From: Candidatus Rokuibacteriota bacterium
GTDB taxonomy: Bacteria > Methylomirabilota > Methylomirabilia > Rokubacteriales > CSP1-6
Length of the DNA: 9,032 nt
NCBI GenBank assembly: GCA_016179165.1
Contig: JACORX010000102.1
Location: forward strand, 1-9,032
Reading direction: 5' to 3'
Positions within the stretch are counted from its first letter, which is position 1; every line of letters starts with the position of its first letter. A program made the position numbers and the translations under genes. The notes under the pieces were generated by a model. The model saw only the letters and a program-made list of their open reading frames with translations. It searched no databases and was not told the origin of the DNA. Positions 1-5,478 of this stretch are shown here, piece by piece.

Positions 1-1
1 G

Positions 2-289
2 GACGTCAACCCGCTCTGCGGCGACCGGATCCGTATCGAGTGCCGGATCGCCGGCGGACGCCTCTCCGATGCGCGCCATCGCGGCGACAGCTGCGCGATC
101 TGCGCCGCGTCGGCCGACCTGCTGCTCGAGATGGTGATCGGGCGCACGGTGGAGGAGGCGGCTGCCGTCGAGCCCGCGGCGCTCCTCGAGCGGCTCGAGG
201 CCGACATCCGGCCGACGCGGTTCAGGTGCGTCACGCTGCCGCTCTCGGTGCTCCAGGGCGCGCTCGAGGGTCGAGAGGTGGCGCTGTGA
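2..289 (+). CDS. sufU: SufU-like Fe-S cluster scaffold / zinc-dependent sulfur acceptor, 5' end outside window
   Basis: This is the C-terminal 95 residues of a SufU/IscU-family protein, which takes persulfide sulfur from SufS during iron-sulfur cluster assembly in the cytoplasm. Visible family residues are NPLCGD near the start (Cys6 and Asp8 of the visible part), the second ligand in GDSCAIC (Cys31) and the third in RFRCVTL (Cys76). These match the Cys/Asp/Cys/Cys zinc site of SufU. The spacing from second to third cysteine is 45 residues. That is close to IscU (about 43) and shorter than in Bacillus SufU (about 62), so the usual SufU insertion seems to be missing. Its TGA (287-289) overlaps the GTG start of sufS, which implies translational coupling. 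The extra Cys34 in CAIC replaces the usual serine. An IscU-like assignment is the alternative, but the sufS partner favours SufU. Confidence 0.88.
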   Translation, partial: DVNPLCGDRIRIECRIAGGRLSDARHRGDSCAICAASADLLLEMVIGRTVEEAAAVEPAALLERLEADIRPTRFRCVTLPLSVLQGALEGREVAL

Positions 290-1503
290 CGCTTGGCGAG
301 CTCACGCGGCCCGACTTCCCCATCCTCACCCGCCGGGTTCACGGCCAGCCGCTCGTCTACCTCGACTCCGCGGCCTCGAGCCAGAAGCCGCGACAGGTCC
401 TCGAGGCCATGCAGCGCTACTACGAGCACAGCCACGCCAACGTCCACCGCTCGATCCACACGCTGGGCGAGGAGGCAACGGAGCTCTACGAGGCCGCGAG
501 GGATGCCGCGCGCGGGTTCATCGGCGCCCGGTTCCGCGAGGAGGTCATCTTCACGCGCGGGACCACCGAGGGGATCAACGTGGTCGCCCGCGCCGTGGCG
601 GGCACACTCCGGCCAGGCGACGAGATCGTCGTCACGGAGATGGAGCACCACTCGAACCTCATCCCGTGGCAGATGGTGTGCCGGGAGCGGGGAGCGGTGC
701 TGAAGGCCGTCCCGGTCACCGACGCCGGCTTTCTCGACATGGAGGCCTTCGCCCGATTGCTTTCGCCGCGCACGAGGCTCGTGGCGGCGGCGCACGTCTC
801 GAACGTGCTGGGGACCATCAACCCCGCGGCGGATCTCGTCCGCAAAGGCCGCGAGGCGGGAGCGCTGGTGCTCCTCGACGGAGCCCAGGCGGCGCCGCAT
901 CTGGCGCTGGACGTGGCGGCGCTCGGCTGCGATTTCTACGTCTTCTCGGGTCACAAGATGCTGGGGCCCACGGGCATCGGGGTCCTGTACGGCCGGCGCG
1001 AGACGCTCGAGAGGCTCGAGCCGGGGATGGGCGGTAGCGAGATGATCAAGGAAGTGTGGATCGACCACGCCCAGTGGAATGACCTCCCGTGGCGCTTCGA
1101 GCCGGGGACGCCGCCGATTGCCGAGGCCGTCGGCCTCCACGCCGCGGTCGAATATCTGGAGAAGCTCGGCATGGGGCGGGTCGAAGCCCACGAGCGGGAG
1201 CTCTGCAGGCGGACGATCGAGGCTCTCGAGACGATCCCCGGCGTCACCCTGTACGGCCCACGGAACCCCGAGCTCAAGGGGGCCGTGGTGGCATTCAACG
1301 TGGAAGGCATCCATCCGCACGACGGCGCGGCGCTGCTCGACGAGCTGGGCATCGCTGTCCGCGCGGGGCATCACTGCGCCCAGCCGCTCATGAAGCGGCT
1401 CGGGATCGGCGGGACGCTCCGGGCGAGCTTTTCGGTCTACAATACCTCAGCTGAGGTCGTGCGCCTGGCCGAGGCGGTCGAAGGCCTTCGCGGCGCGCTC
1501 TGA
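286..1503 (+). CDS. sufS: SufS cysteine desulfurase (class II, PLP-dependent)
   Basis: SufS converts L-cysteine to alanine and holds the sulfur as an enzyme persulfide for Fe-S cluster assembly. The 405-residue product has the normal family length. Visible motifs are LDSAASSQKP (27-36), RGTTEGIN (91-98), EHHSN (120-124) with the PLP-stacking His, LDGAQ (197-201) with the PLP-binding Asp198, SGHKMLGPTGIG (221-232) with Schiff-base Lys224, and RAGHHCAQPLM with catalytic Cys364. His345 in HPHD aligns with the Bacillus SufS histidine that exchanges zinc coordination with SufU, consistent with the upstream gene. The reading frame is open back to position 40, but that stretch is occupied by sufU in another frame and has no SufS homology. 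The GTG at 286 gives the family-typical N-terminus (VTLGELTRPDFPIL) and has an AGAGGTG site just upstream. Confidence 0.97.
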   Translation: MTLGELTRPDFPILTRRVHGQPLVYLDSAASSQKPRQVLEAMQRYYEHSHANVHRSIHTLGEEATELYEAARDAARGFIGARFREEVIFTRGTTEGINVVARAVAGTLRPGDEIVVTEMEHHSNLIPWQMVCRERGAVLKAVPVTDAGFLDMEAFARLLSPRTRLVAAAHVSNVLGTINPAADLVRKGREAGALVLLDGAQAAPHLALDVAALGCDFYVFSGHKMLGPTGIGVLYGRRETLERLEPGMGGSEMIKEVWIDHAQWNDLPWRFEPGTPPIAEAVGLHAAVEYLEKLGMGRVEAHERELCRRTIEALETIPGVTLYGPRNPELKGAVVAFNVEGIHPHDGAALLDELGIAVRAGHHCAQPLMKRLGIGGTLRASFSVYNTSAEVVRLAEAVEGLRGAL

Positions 1504-1545
1504 TCCGGCCTCTCTGGAGCTTCCCGTCCCATCGGAGGACTTCTT

Positions 1546-1581
1546 GGGGAGGGTCGTATGCGCCAAGGGGATGGTCGTATG
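1546..1581 (+). repeat. Tandem duplication of ribosome binding site plus start codon of nfeD
   Basis: GGGGAGGGTCGTATG (1546-1560) recurs 21 bp later as GGGGATGGTCGTATG (1567-1581), with one mismatch in 15 bases. Each copy ends in an ATG preceded by a purine-rich Shine-Dalgarno-like run. The period of 21 keeps both ATGs (1558 and 1579) in the nfeD frame, so the protein could start at either one. The second start gives a cleaner signal peptide. Confidence 0.85.
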
Positions 1582-2901
1582 CTGAAGATGGTGGTCGCCG
1601 GCGCGGTGCTCGCGAGCCTGGCACTGGCGGGTGCGGGACCTGCGCGCGCGGCGCAGCCCGTGGCGGTGATCGACATCGACGGCGCCATCACCCCCGTCAC
1701 TGCGCGTCTCCTGGCGGCCGCGGTCGAGCGCGCGCAGGGCGAGCGCGCCCAGGCGCTCGTGGTCCAGCTCAACACGCCGGGCGGGCTCGAGCGCTCCATG
1801 CGGACCATGGCGCAGACCATTCTCAACGCTGAGATACCCATCATCGTCTACGTCGCGCCGACGGGCGCTCGGGCGGCATCGGCCGGTGTCTTCATCACCA
1901 TGGCCGCGCACGTGGCGGCGATGGCTCCCGCCACCAACATCGGCGCGGCGCATCCCGTGGCGGCGAGTGGTGGCGAGATGGGCAAGGAGATGTCCAAGAA
2001 GGTCGCGAACGACGCGGCGGCTTTCGCCCGCAGCCTGGCGGCTGAGCGCGGGCGCAACGTCGAATGGGCGGAAAAGGCCGTTCGCGCGTCGGTGTCGGTG
2101 ACGGAGCGCGAGGCGGTGAAGCTCAAGGTCGTGGATCTCATCGCGGACAACCTCCAGGACCTGCTCGCCAAGGTGGATGGCCGGACCGTCAAGACCACGC
2201 GCGGCACCGTGACGCTCGAGACGCGGAATGCGGAGGTGAAGCGCATCGAGATAAAGTTCCGCGACCGGTTCCTCGCGCTCATCACGGATCCCAACATCGC
2301 GTACATCCTCATGATGGTCGGTATGCTGGGGATCTTCTTCGAGCTGCAGAACCCGGGCGTGGTCCTGCCGGGCGTGATCGGCGGCATCTCCCTCATTCTT
2401 GCCTTCTTCGCCTTCCAGAGCCTGCCGATCAATTGGGCGGGTGTCCTGCTCATCCTGTTCGGGGTGGCGCTGCTCATCGCGGAGATCAAGATCGTGAGCC
2501 ACGGGGTGCTCACCATCGGTGGAGCCGTCGCGATGATCTTAGGCTCGTTTATGCTCTATGAAGCGCCCGAGTTGGGCTTCCGAGTCTCGTGGACGGTGAT
2601 CGTCCCGACGGTGGGCGCGATAGCGGGCCTCATCGCCTGGGCCGTGTCGGCGGGGATGCGCGCGATGATGAAGCCGTCGGTAACGGGGTCTGAGAGCATG
2701 GTCGGCCGCCTTGCGGTAGCCCGCTCGAACTTGGGACCGGCTGGGGGACCGGCCGGGGGGCCCGACGGGCAGGTGCAGGTGGATGGCGAGATATGGCGCG
2801 CGGTTGCCGACGGGGGCGCGATCCCCGCGGGTGAGAAGGTGCGCGTGACGGCGGTGGACGGGCTGACGCTCAAGGTCAGCCGCGCGGGCGACAGGCCCTA
2901 A
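1558..2901 (+). CDS. nfeD: Long-form NfeD membrane-bound serine protease (ClpP class)
   Basis: This is a membrane protease of the long NfeD family (SDH/ClpP-like protease, membrane segments, NfeD OB-fold), known to pair with slipin/stomatin proteins. The 447 residues show a signal peptide (hydrophobic 11-30, cleavage near PARA-AQP). The protease domain (about 34-235) has QLNTPGG (70-76) and GARAASAG with nucleophile Ser108. The partner lysine probably lies among Lys143-Lys148, but I cannot fix it without an alignment. A cluster of hydrophobic membrane segments (about 246-365) follows, then a Gly/Pro linker and a C-terminal OB domain (about 379-442) with GEIWRAV. Two in-frame starts, 1558 and 1579, each have their own ribosome binding site because of a local duplication. 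The 1579 start (MLKMVVAG) makes the more conventional signal peptide. The gene lies 54 nt after sufS and 20 nt before the slipin gene, with which it should be co-transcribed. Confidence 0.93.
   Translation: MRQGDGRMLKMVVAGAVLASLALAGAGPARAAQPVAVIDIDGAITPVTARLLAAAVERAQGERAQALVVQLNTPGGLERSMRTMAQTILNAEIPIIVYVAPTGARAASAGVFITMAAHVAAMAPATNIGAAHPVAASGGEMGKEMSKKVANDAAAFARSLAAERGRNVEWAEKAVRASVSVTEREAVKLKVVDLIADNLQDLLAKVDGRTVKTTRGTVTLETRNAEVKRIEIKFRDRFLALITDPNIAYILMMVGMLGIFFELQNPGVVLPGVIGGISLILAFFAFQSLPINWAGVLLILFGVALLIAEIKIVSHGVLTIGGAVAMILGSFMLYEAPELGFRVSWTVIVPTVGAIAGLIAWAVSAGMRAMMKPSVTGSESMVGRLAVARSNLGPAGGPAGGPDGQVQVDGEIWRAVADGGAIPAGEKVRVTAVDGLTLKVSRAGDRP
2733..2756 (+). repeat. 12-bp tandem repeat inside nfeD linker
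   Basis: GGGACCGGCTGG (2733-2744) is followed directly by GGGACCGGCCGG (2745-2756), differing at one base. It encodes the GPAGGPAGG linker (393-401) that joins the membrane part of NfeD to its OB domain. The change is in frame and probably only alters linker length. Confidence 0.75.
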
Positions 2902-2921
2902 CCCCTTAGGAGGCTCCGACC

Positions 2922-3728
2922 ATGCGTGGTCTCGACTGGACGCTCGGCCTGATCCCCGTCGTCGTCATCGCTTTCTTCGTCCTGCTCAACGCGGTGCGGA
3001 TCCTTCGCGAGTACGAGCGGGCGGTCATCTTCCGCTTCGGCCGGCAGTCACGGGCCATCATCAACCCGGGCGGCGACGGCAGCGGCCCCGGGCTCATCCT
3101 GCTGATTCCCTTCGTCGACAAGATGGTGAAGGTGAGCCTGCGGACGGTTGTCATGGACGTGCCGCCGCAGGACGTGATCACCCGCGACAACGTCTCGGTC
3201 AAGGTCAACGCGGTCATCTTCTTCCGCGTGCTCGACGCCAACAAGGCGGTGATCAGCGTCGAGGACTACCTCTACGCGACCTCCCAGATGGCGCAGACGA
3301 CGCTCCGGAGCGTGCTGGGCCAGCAGGAGCTGGATGACCTGTTGGCCTCGCGGGAGAAGATCAACGAGGAGCTGACCCGCATCATCGACCAGCACACGAA
3401 CCCGTGGGGTGTGAAGGTGGCCGCCGTCGAGGTCAAGAACGTGGACCTGCCCCAGGACATGCAGCGGGCGATGTCGAAGCAGGCCGAAGCCGAGCGCGAG
3501 CGGCGGGCGAAGGTCATCAACGCGGAGGGCGAGTTCCAGGCCGCGGCGAAGCTGGCCGAGGCGGCCGACGTCCTGACCCGCTTCCCGGTCGCGGTCCAGC
3601 TCCGGTATTTGCAGACCATGCGGGAGATCGCGTCGGAGCGTAACACCACGACGTTCTTCCCTGTGCCCATCGACCTGTTCGCGCCGATCCTGCGCGCCCT
3701 CGGGCAAAGCCAGGAGGCCAAGCCCTGA
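2922..3728 (+). CDS. Slipin / stomatin-like SPFH (band 7) membrane protein
   Basis: This SPFH-domain protein is expected to oligomerise at the inner face of the membrane and to be the partner or substrate of the NfeD protease encoded just upstream. The 268 residues start with a single hydrophobic segment (about 8-25). The SPFH domain follows: YERAVIFRFGR (31-41), GPGLILLIPFVD (55-66), then the conserved PPQDVITRDNVSVKVNAV stretch (81-98). Next come LREK-type motif SREKINEEL (143-151), a charged helical/coiled-coil region rich in Glu, Arg and Ala (about 183-215), and a C-terminal hydrophobic end. Between FRFGR and GPGL there is a loop of about 13 residues (RAIINPGGDGSG region), longer than in typical slipins. 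The ATG at 2922 has a strong TAGGAGG eight bases upstream. The gene follows nfeD by 20 nt, the standard arrangement for this pair. Confidence 0.95.
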   Translation: MRGLDWTLGLIPVVVIAFFVLLNAVRILREYERAVIFRFGRQSRAIINPGGDGSGPGLILLIPFVDKMVKVSLRTVVMDVPPQDVITRDNVSVKVNAVIFFRVLDANKAVISVEDYLYATSQMAQTTLRSVLGQQELDDLLASREKINEELTRIIDQHTNPWGVKVAAVEVKNVDLPQDMQRAMSKQAEAERERRAKVINAEGEFQAAAKLAEAADVLTRFPVAVQLRYLQTMREIASERNTTTFFPVPIDLFAPILRALGQSQEAKP

Positions 3729-3758
3729 GGGCAGGTCCCGTCCGCGCGCCGTTGTCGC

Positions 3759-3787
3759 TTGTAGGCGCAGGGCGGCGCGGGTAGAAT
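3759..3787 (+). promoter_or_regulatory. Sigma-70-type promoter of the tRNA-Ala gene
   Basis: A -10-like TAGAAT (3782-3787, five of six consensus bases) sits 17 bases after TTGTAG (3759-3764, which keeps the TTG of the -35 box). Transcription would begin near 3794, giving a short leader before the tRNA at 3821. The bases after the -10 (GACCGGG) are G/C-rich, as is common at stringently controlled stable-RNA promoters. The box match and position are read from the sequence; activity is inferred. Confidence 0.55.
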
Positions 3788-3821
3788 GACCGGGTTGCTT
3801 CGGAATGACCGGGTTGCTCCG
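3784..3821 (+). repeat. 19-bp tandem duplication abutting the tRNA 5' end
   Basis: GAATGACCGGGTTGCTTCG (3784-3802) is repeated at 3803-3821 with one T-to-C change near its end. The first copy overlaps the -10 box, and the second runs to the first base of the tRNA. The copy therefore lengthens the 5' leader by 19 nt. The second copy lacks the leading TA, so it does not duplicate the -10 box. Confidence 0.85.
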
Positions 3822-3896
3822 GGGGGTTAGCTCAGTTGGGAGAGCGCGGCGTTCGCAACGCCGAGGTCGAGGGTTCGAATCCCTTACCCTCCACCA
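3821..3896 (+). tRNA. tRNA-Ala (anticodon CGC)
   Basis: A complete 76-nt cloverleaf can be folded by eye. The acceptor stem is GGGGGGT with ACCCTCC and includes the G3:U70 wobble pair that identifies alanine tRNAs. The D stem is GCTC/GAGC, and the anticodon stem CGGCG/CGCCG closes the loop TTCGCAA. The anticodon CGC is at 3854-3856 and reads GCG. The variable loop is AGGTC and the T arm GAGGG-TTCGAAT-CCCTT. The discriminator is A73, and CCA is encoded. It sits 92 nt after the slipin stop and has its own promoter. Confidence 0.97.
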
Positions 3897-4499
3897 TGAA
3901 ATCTTCGCGCGACATATCGCGTAGTTGATCCTCACTCACTCCATCGGCGTCGGACAGCGTGGACGCCGGTGGGCGCGGGTGAACGGCTCCGAAGACCGAA
4001 TCCAGGTCCACCCGACGCTCGTGCCGATCTCGTTCCAGGTGCCCGTAGGTCCCCGCGGTCTCGTCTGTGCCCGACGAGGCCCGCGGGCTGCATCGGATCA
4101 TCAGCGCGAGCGTGCGCGACATTCTGGACGCCTACCGCATCCACGCGCAGGCGGCGCCGGTGAGTGACAAGGCGGTCGAGGAGGTCATCTTCCGGGCGGC
4201 GCATCCGGTGCCAAGCTTTGATCCCCTTCTCACGGGTTCAACTTGATCTCGACCGTGCACGGTAGATTCGGCCTCGGAAGGCGACGTTCCTGCGGCAGCC
4301 CAAAAGAGCCGGACCCTGGCCCGGCGCGTTCGCTACAATCGGGCCCCTGCCCGGCGGGGCACTCGGAGCAAGCCGGCCGGCGACCTATTGGGTCCGCGCG
4401 CCCTCACGGAGTCCCACTGATGCTGACGACGGATACTCATCAAGAAGGCAGCGAGAAATCGAAGGAACCGACAGTCAAGGCGCATCGGAGGGGAGAGCA
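3897..4499. other. Gene-poor stretch between tRNA-Ala and the receiver gene
   Basis: About 600 bases without an intact recognisable gene. A small hairpin (CGCGA-CATA-TCGCG, 3908-3921) lies 11 nt after the tRNA but has no T tract, so it is a doubtful terminator. A 59-codon open stretch at 4067-4246 looks coding and is listed separately. The segment 4000-4045 in another frame (reading PTLVPISFQVPVG) also has coding-like composition, which would fit a frameshifted gene remnant. At 4334-4339 TACAAT resembles a -10 box, but no good -35 lies 16 to 18 bases upstream. From 4247 to 4486 I see nothing else I can support. Confidence 0.5.
4067..4246 (+). pseudogene. Orphan coding-like fragment, unknown family
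   Basis: A GTG-started frame of 59 codons ends at TGA 4244-4246. Its third positions are mostly G/C, as in the real genes nearby. The product reads as a plausible helical protein end (HRIISASVRDILDAYRIHAQ in the middle) followed by VSDKAVEEVIFRAAHPVPSF. I do not recognise the family. No Shine-Dalgarno site precedes the GTG, and an in-frame stop lies upstream at 4046-4048. A coding-like stretch in the +1 frame ends at about the same place. The simplest reading is the 3' remnant of a frameshifted gene; a genuine small protein is the alternative. Confidence 0.35.
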
Positions 4500-4922
4500 T
4501 TGAGCAGCCCGGCGCTGACGTCGAGGGAGACCATCCTTGTCGTGGACGACGACGCGGAGGTACTTGCGCTGGCCACGGACATCCTGCAGATGGCGGGCTA
4601 CACGCTCCTGAGTACAGCAGATCCGCGCCACGCACTCCGGCTCGTAGGCCGCCATGCCGAGCCCATCCATCTCCTCCTGACGGACATCGTGATGCCCCTT
4701 ATGAGCGGGCTGCAACTCGCGGAGGAGGTCCGAGCGCTCCGCCCCGGAGTGAAAATCCTCTTTATGTCCGCGTACCGCACCGAGGAGATTGAGGACCACC
4801 GAGTTCGGCTGACCCCCCGGGGTCTCTTTCTAGACAAACCGTTCACAGTCGCCTGGCTTCAACAGATCGTCCGAGCGGTGTTGGATACTCCAGCGTCCAT
4901 ACCCTGGCCACGGGCCAAGTAA
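4500..4922 (+). CDS. Stand-alone CheY-like response regulator receiver domain protein
   Basis: This single-domain receiver would be phosphorylated by an unlinked histidine kinase. The 140 residues show the full receiver signature: acidic DDD (16-18) after the first strand ILVV, phosphoacceptor Asp62 in LLLTDIVMP, Ser90 at the end of strand 4 (ILFMSAY) and Lys113 in LDKPFT. There is no output domain, only a short C-terminal tail. The start is TTG at 4500, chosen because GGAGGGGAGAG (4487-4497) is a strong ribosome binding site at the right distance and no ATG or GTG fits better. No kinase, chemotaxis or cyclic-di-GMP gene is adjacent, so its pathway cannot be told. It is isolated between non-coding stretches. 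Confidence 0.94.
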   Translation: MSSPALTSRETILVVDDDAEVLALATDILQMAGYTLLSTADPRHALRLVGRHAEPIHLLLTDIVMPLMSGLQLAEEVRALRPGVKILFMSAYRTEEIEDHRVRLTPRGLFLDKPFTVAWLQQIVRAVLDTPASIPWPRAK

Positions 4923-5234
4923 CCACGCCCATCGGACTCAATGAACCCGGGTAGCGCCGCCCGACGAGCCGCCGTGCTCGGGGCCCGGCCCCTCCACCTG
5001 CGCCCGCCGCACCCACGTAGCCCGGTGGGCTCCCAAGAAATTCCCGGGGTTTTGGGGGGCCTCGAATTTCTGAGGCTACCTCCTCGGCTCAGCGCGCGCC
5101 CGGGGGAGGGGTCGCGCCGGAGCAGCGGGCGGACCCGGCGAGCCCGTGTGGAGATCGCGGAGAGGCTTGCCCTCGAGGGAGAGTGGGGGCGCCGGGGGCG
5201 CGGTCTGCCGAGTTCTGCGCTATTCTGCTAAGGT
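4923..5234. other. Non-coding stretch after the receiver gene
   Basis: About 310 bases, very G/C-rich, with no frame that looks coding on either strand. It holds a small perfect stem AGCCC-GGT-GGGCT (5019-5031) and an inverted repeat at 5036-5071. A 9-bp near-perfect tandem repeat follows (GGGGGCGCC then GGGGGCGCG, 5185-5202). Any of these stems could serve in termination of the receiver transcript, but none is followed by a T run. Confidence 0.5.
5036..5071. repeat. 8-bp inverted repeat around a G-rich spacer
   Basis: AGAAATTC (5036-5043) and its exact reverse complement GAATTTCT (5064-5071) flank a 20-base spacer that contains GGGG-TTTT-GGGGGG. The A/T-rich arms stand out in this G/C-rich stretch. 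It could be a protein-binding palindrome or part of a terminator for the upstream receiver gene; nothing decides between these. Confidence 0.45.
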
Positions 5235-5309
5235 GCGGTGTCCAAGTATCGGGGAGTTAGAGCGTCTCAAACTACGAATCCCTTACCCCCAACCATTTGG
5301 ACACACCGC
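5235..5309. repeat. Inverted repeat enclosing the tRNA-like remnant
   Basis: GTGTCCAA (5238-5245) pairs perfectly with TTGGACAC (5297-5304). After a 2-base bulge, GCG (5235-5237) pairs with CGC (5307-5309), making an 11-bp interrupted stem. The stem encloses the tRNA-like remnant (5251-5295) almost exactly, and GGGG (5251-5254) can pair with CCCC near 5287-5290 inside it. The RNA would fold into a long hairpin of about 75 nt, the length of a tRNA but not a cloverleaf. Confidence 0.55.
5251..5295 (+). pseudogene. Decayed tRNA-like sequence resembling tRNA-Ala
   Basis: The first part, GGGGAGTTAG then AGCG, resembles the 5' end of the tRNA-Ala gene at 3821 (GGGGGGTTAG, then AGCG at the end of its D arm). 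The last part, CGAATCCCTTACCC (5275-5288), is identical to 14 bases of its T-loop and 3' strand (3876-3889). It then reads CCAACCA where the tRNA has TCCACCA. The D loop, anticodon arm and 5' T stem are missing, so it cannot make a functional tRNA. It may be a broken duplicate of the tRNA or the far end of a tRNA-targeted insertion. Confidence 0.5.
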
Positions 5310-5314
5310 CGGGA

Positions 5315-5332
5315 CGCCGGAGCGATCCGGCG
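5315..5332 (+). other. 7-bp hairpin with GCGA (GNRA-type) tetraloop
   Basis: CGCCGGA (5315-5321) and TCCGGCG (5326-5332) form a perfect stem closed by GCGA, a GNRA tetraloop when read on the plus strand. It follows directly after the inverted repeat at 5235-5309. Its last bases overlap the next hairpin (5330-5360), so the two stems compete. The function is unknown. Confidence 0.5.
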
Positions 5333-5360
5333 CCCCGTCCTGCTCTCAGGCGCGGGGCGC
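5330..5360 (-). terminator. Strong hairpin just after the small zinc-protein gene, probable terminator
   Basis: GCGCCCCG (5330-5337) pairs perfectly with CGGGGCGC (5353-5360), and inside it CCTG (5339-5342) pairs with CAGG (5347-5350). Read on the minus strand it begins one base after the stop codon at 5362, the usual place for a terminator. There is no T run after it, so termination is inferred from position and stem strength; it may instead protect the mRNA end. Confidence 0.45.
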
Positions 5361-5361
5361 G

Positions 5362-5478
5362 CTACTTGGCGGCGCGGCCCGCCTTGGCGGGGCAGGTCTT
5401 GTGATACCAGACGGACCCGAGCTTGGTGTGGTTGCCGTTCTTGTGAATCGTGAGCTTGCACTTGGGGCAGGTGCCCAT
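5362..5478 (-). CDS. 38-residue putative zinc-binding small protein
   Basis: The frame reads ATG (5478) to TAG (5364-5362) and encodes 38 residues. CPKC (4-7) near the N-terminus and HKTC (26-29) near the C-terminus give a CxxC...HxxC ligand set typical of small zinc-binding folds. His12 and His17 lie between, and the tail is Lys/Arg/Ala-rich (AKAGRAAK), which suggests nucleic-acid contact. Thirty-six of 38 codons end in G or C, like the real genes here. GAGGGAG lies six bases before the ATG, a strong ribosome binding site, and a large hairpin follows the stop. It is divergent from the HIT gene, with 59 bases between the starts that hold a TATACT-like box on the minus strand. I do not recognise a named family; function is unknown. 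Confidence 0.75.
   Translation of the reverse strand: MGTCPKCKLTIHKNGNHTKLGSVWYHKTCPAKAGRAAK

Noticed and set aside
40..285. N-terminal extension of the SufS frame back to position 40
   Set aside because: This stretch is covered by sufU in another frame with its zinc ligands, the extension shows no SufS similarity, and GTG 286 gives the family start with a ribosome binding site.
1447..2502. Minus-strand open frame of 351 codons opposite nfeD
   Set aside because: Composition is His/Arg/Asp-heavy and no motif is visible; the plus strand encodes an unmistakable NfeD.
3832..4122. Minus-strand frame of 96 codons across the tRNA
   Set aside because: Its end (GKGFEPSTSALRTPRSPN) is the well-known false protein read from the antisense strand of a tRNA gene.
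4941..5231. Plus-strand frame of 96 codons after the receiver gene
   Set aside because: The product is Arg/Pro/Gly/Ser-rich with no hydrophobic pattern, no recognisable motif and no convincing ribosome binding site.
5251..5295. A functional tRNA at this position
   Set aside because: No D arm, anticodon arm or 5' T-stem strand can be formed, and the acceptor strands pair poorly.
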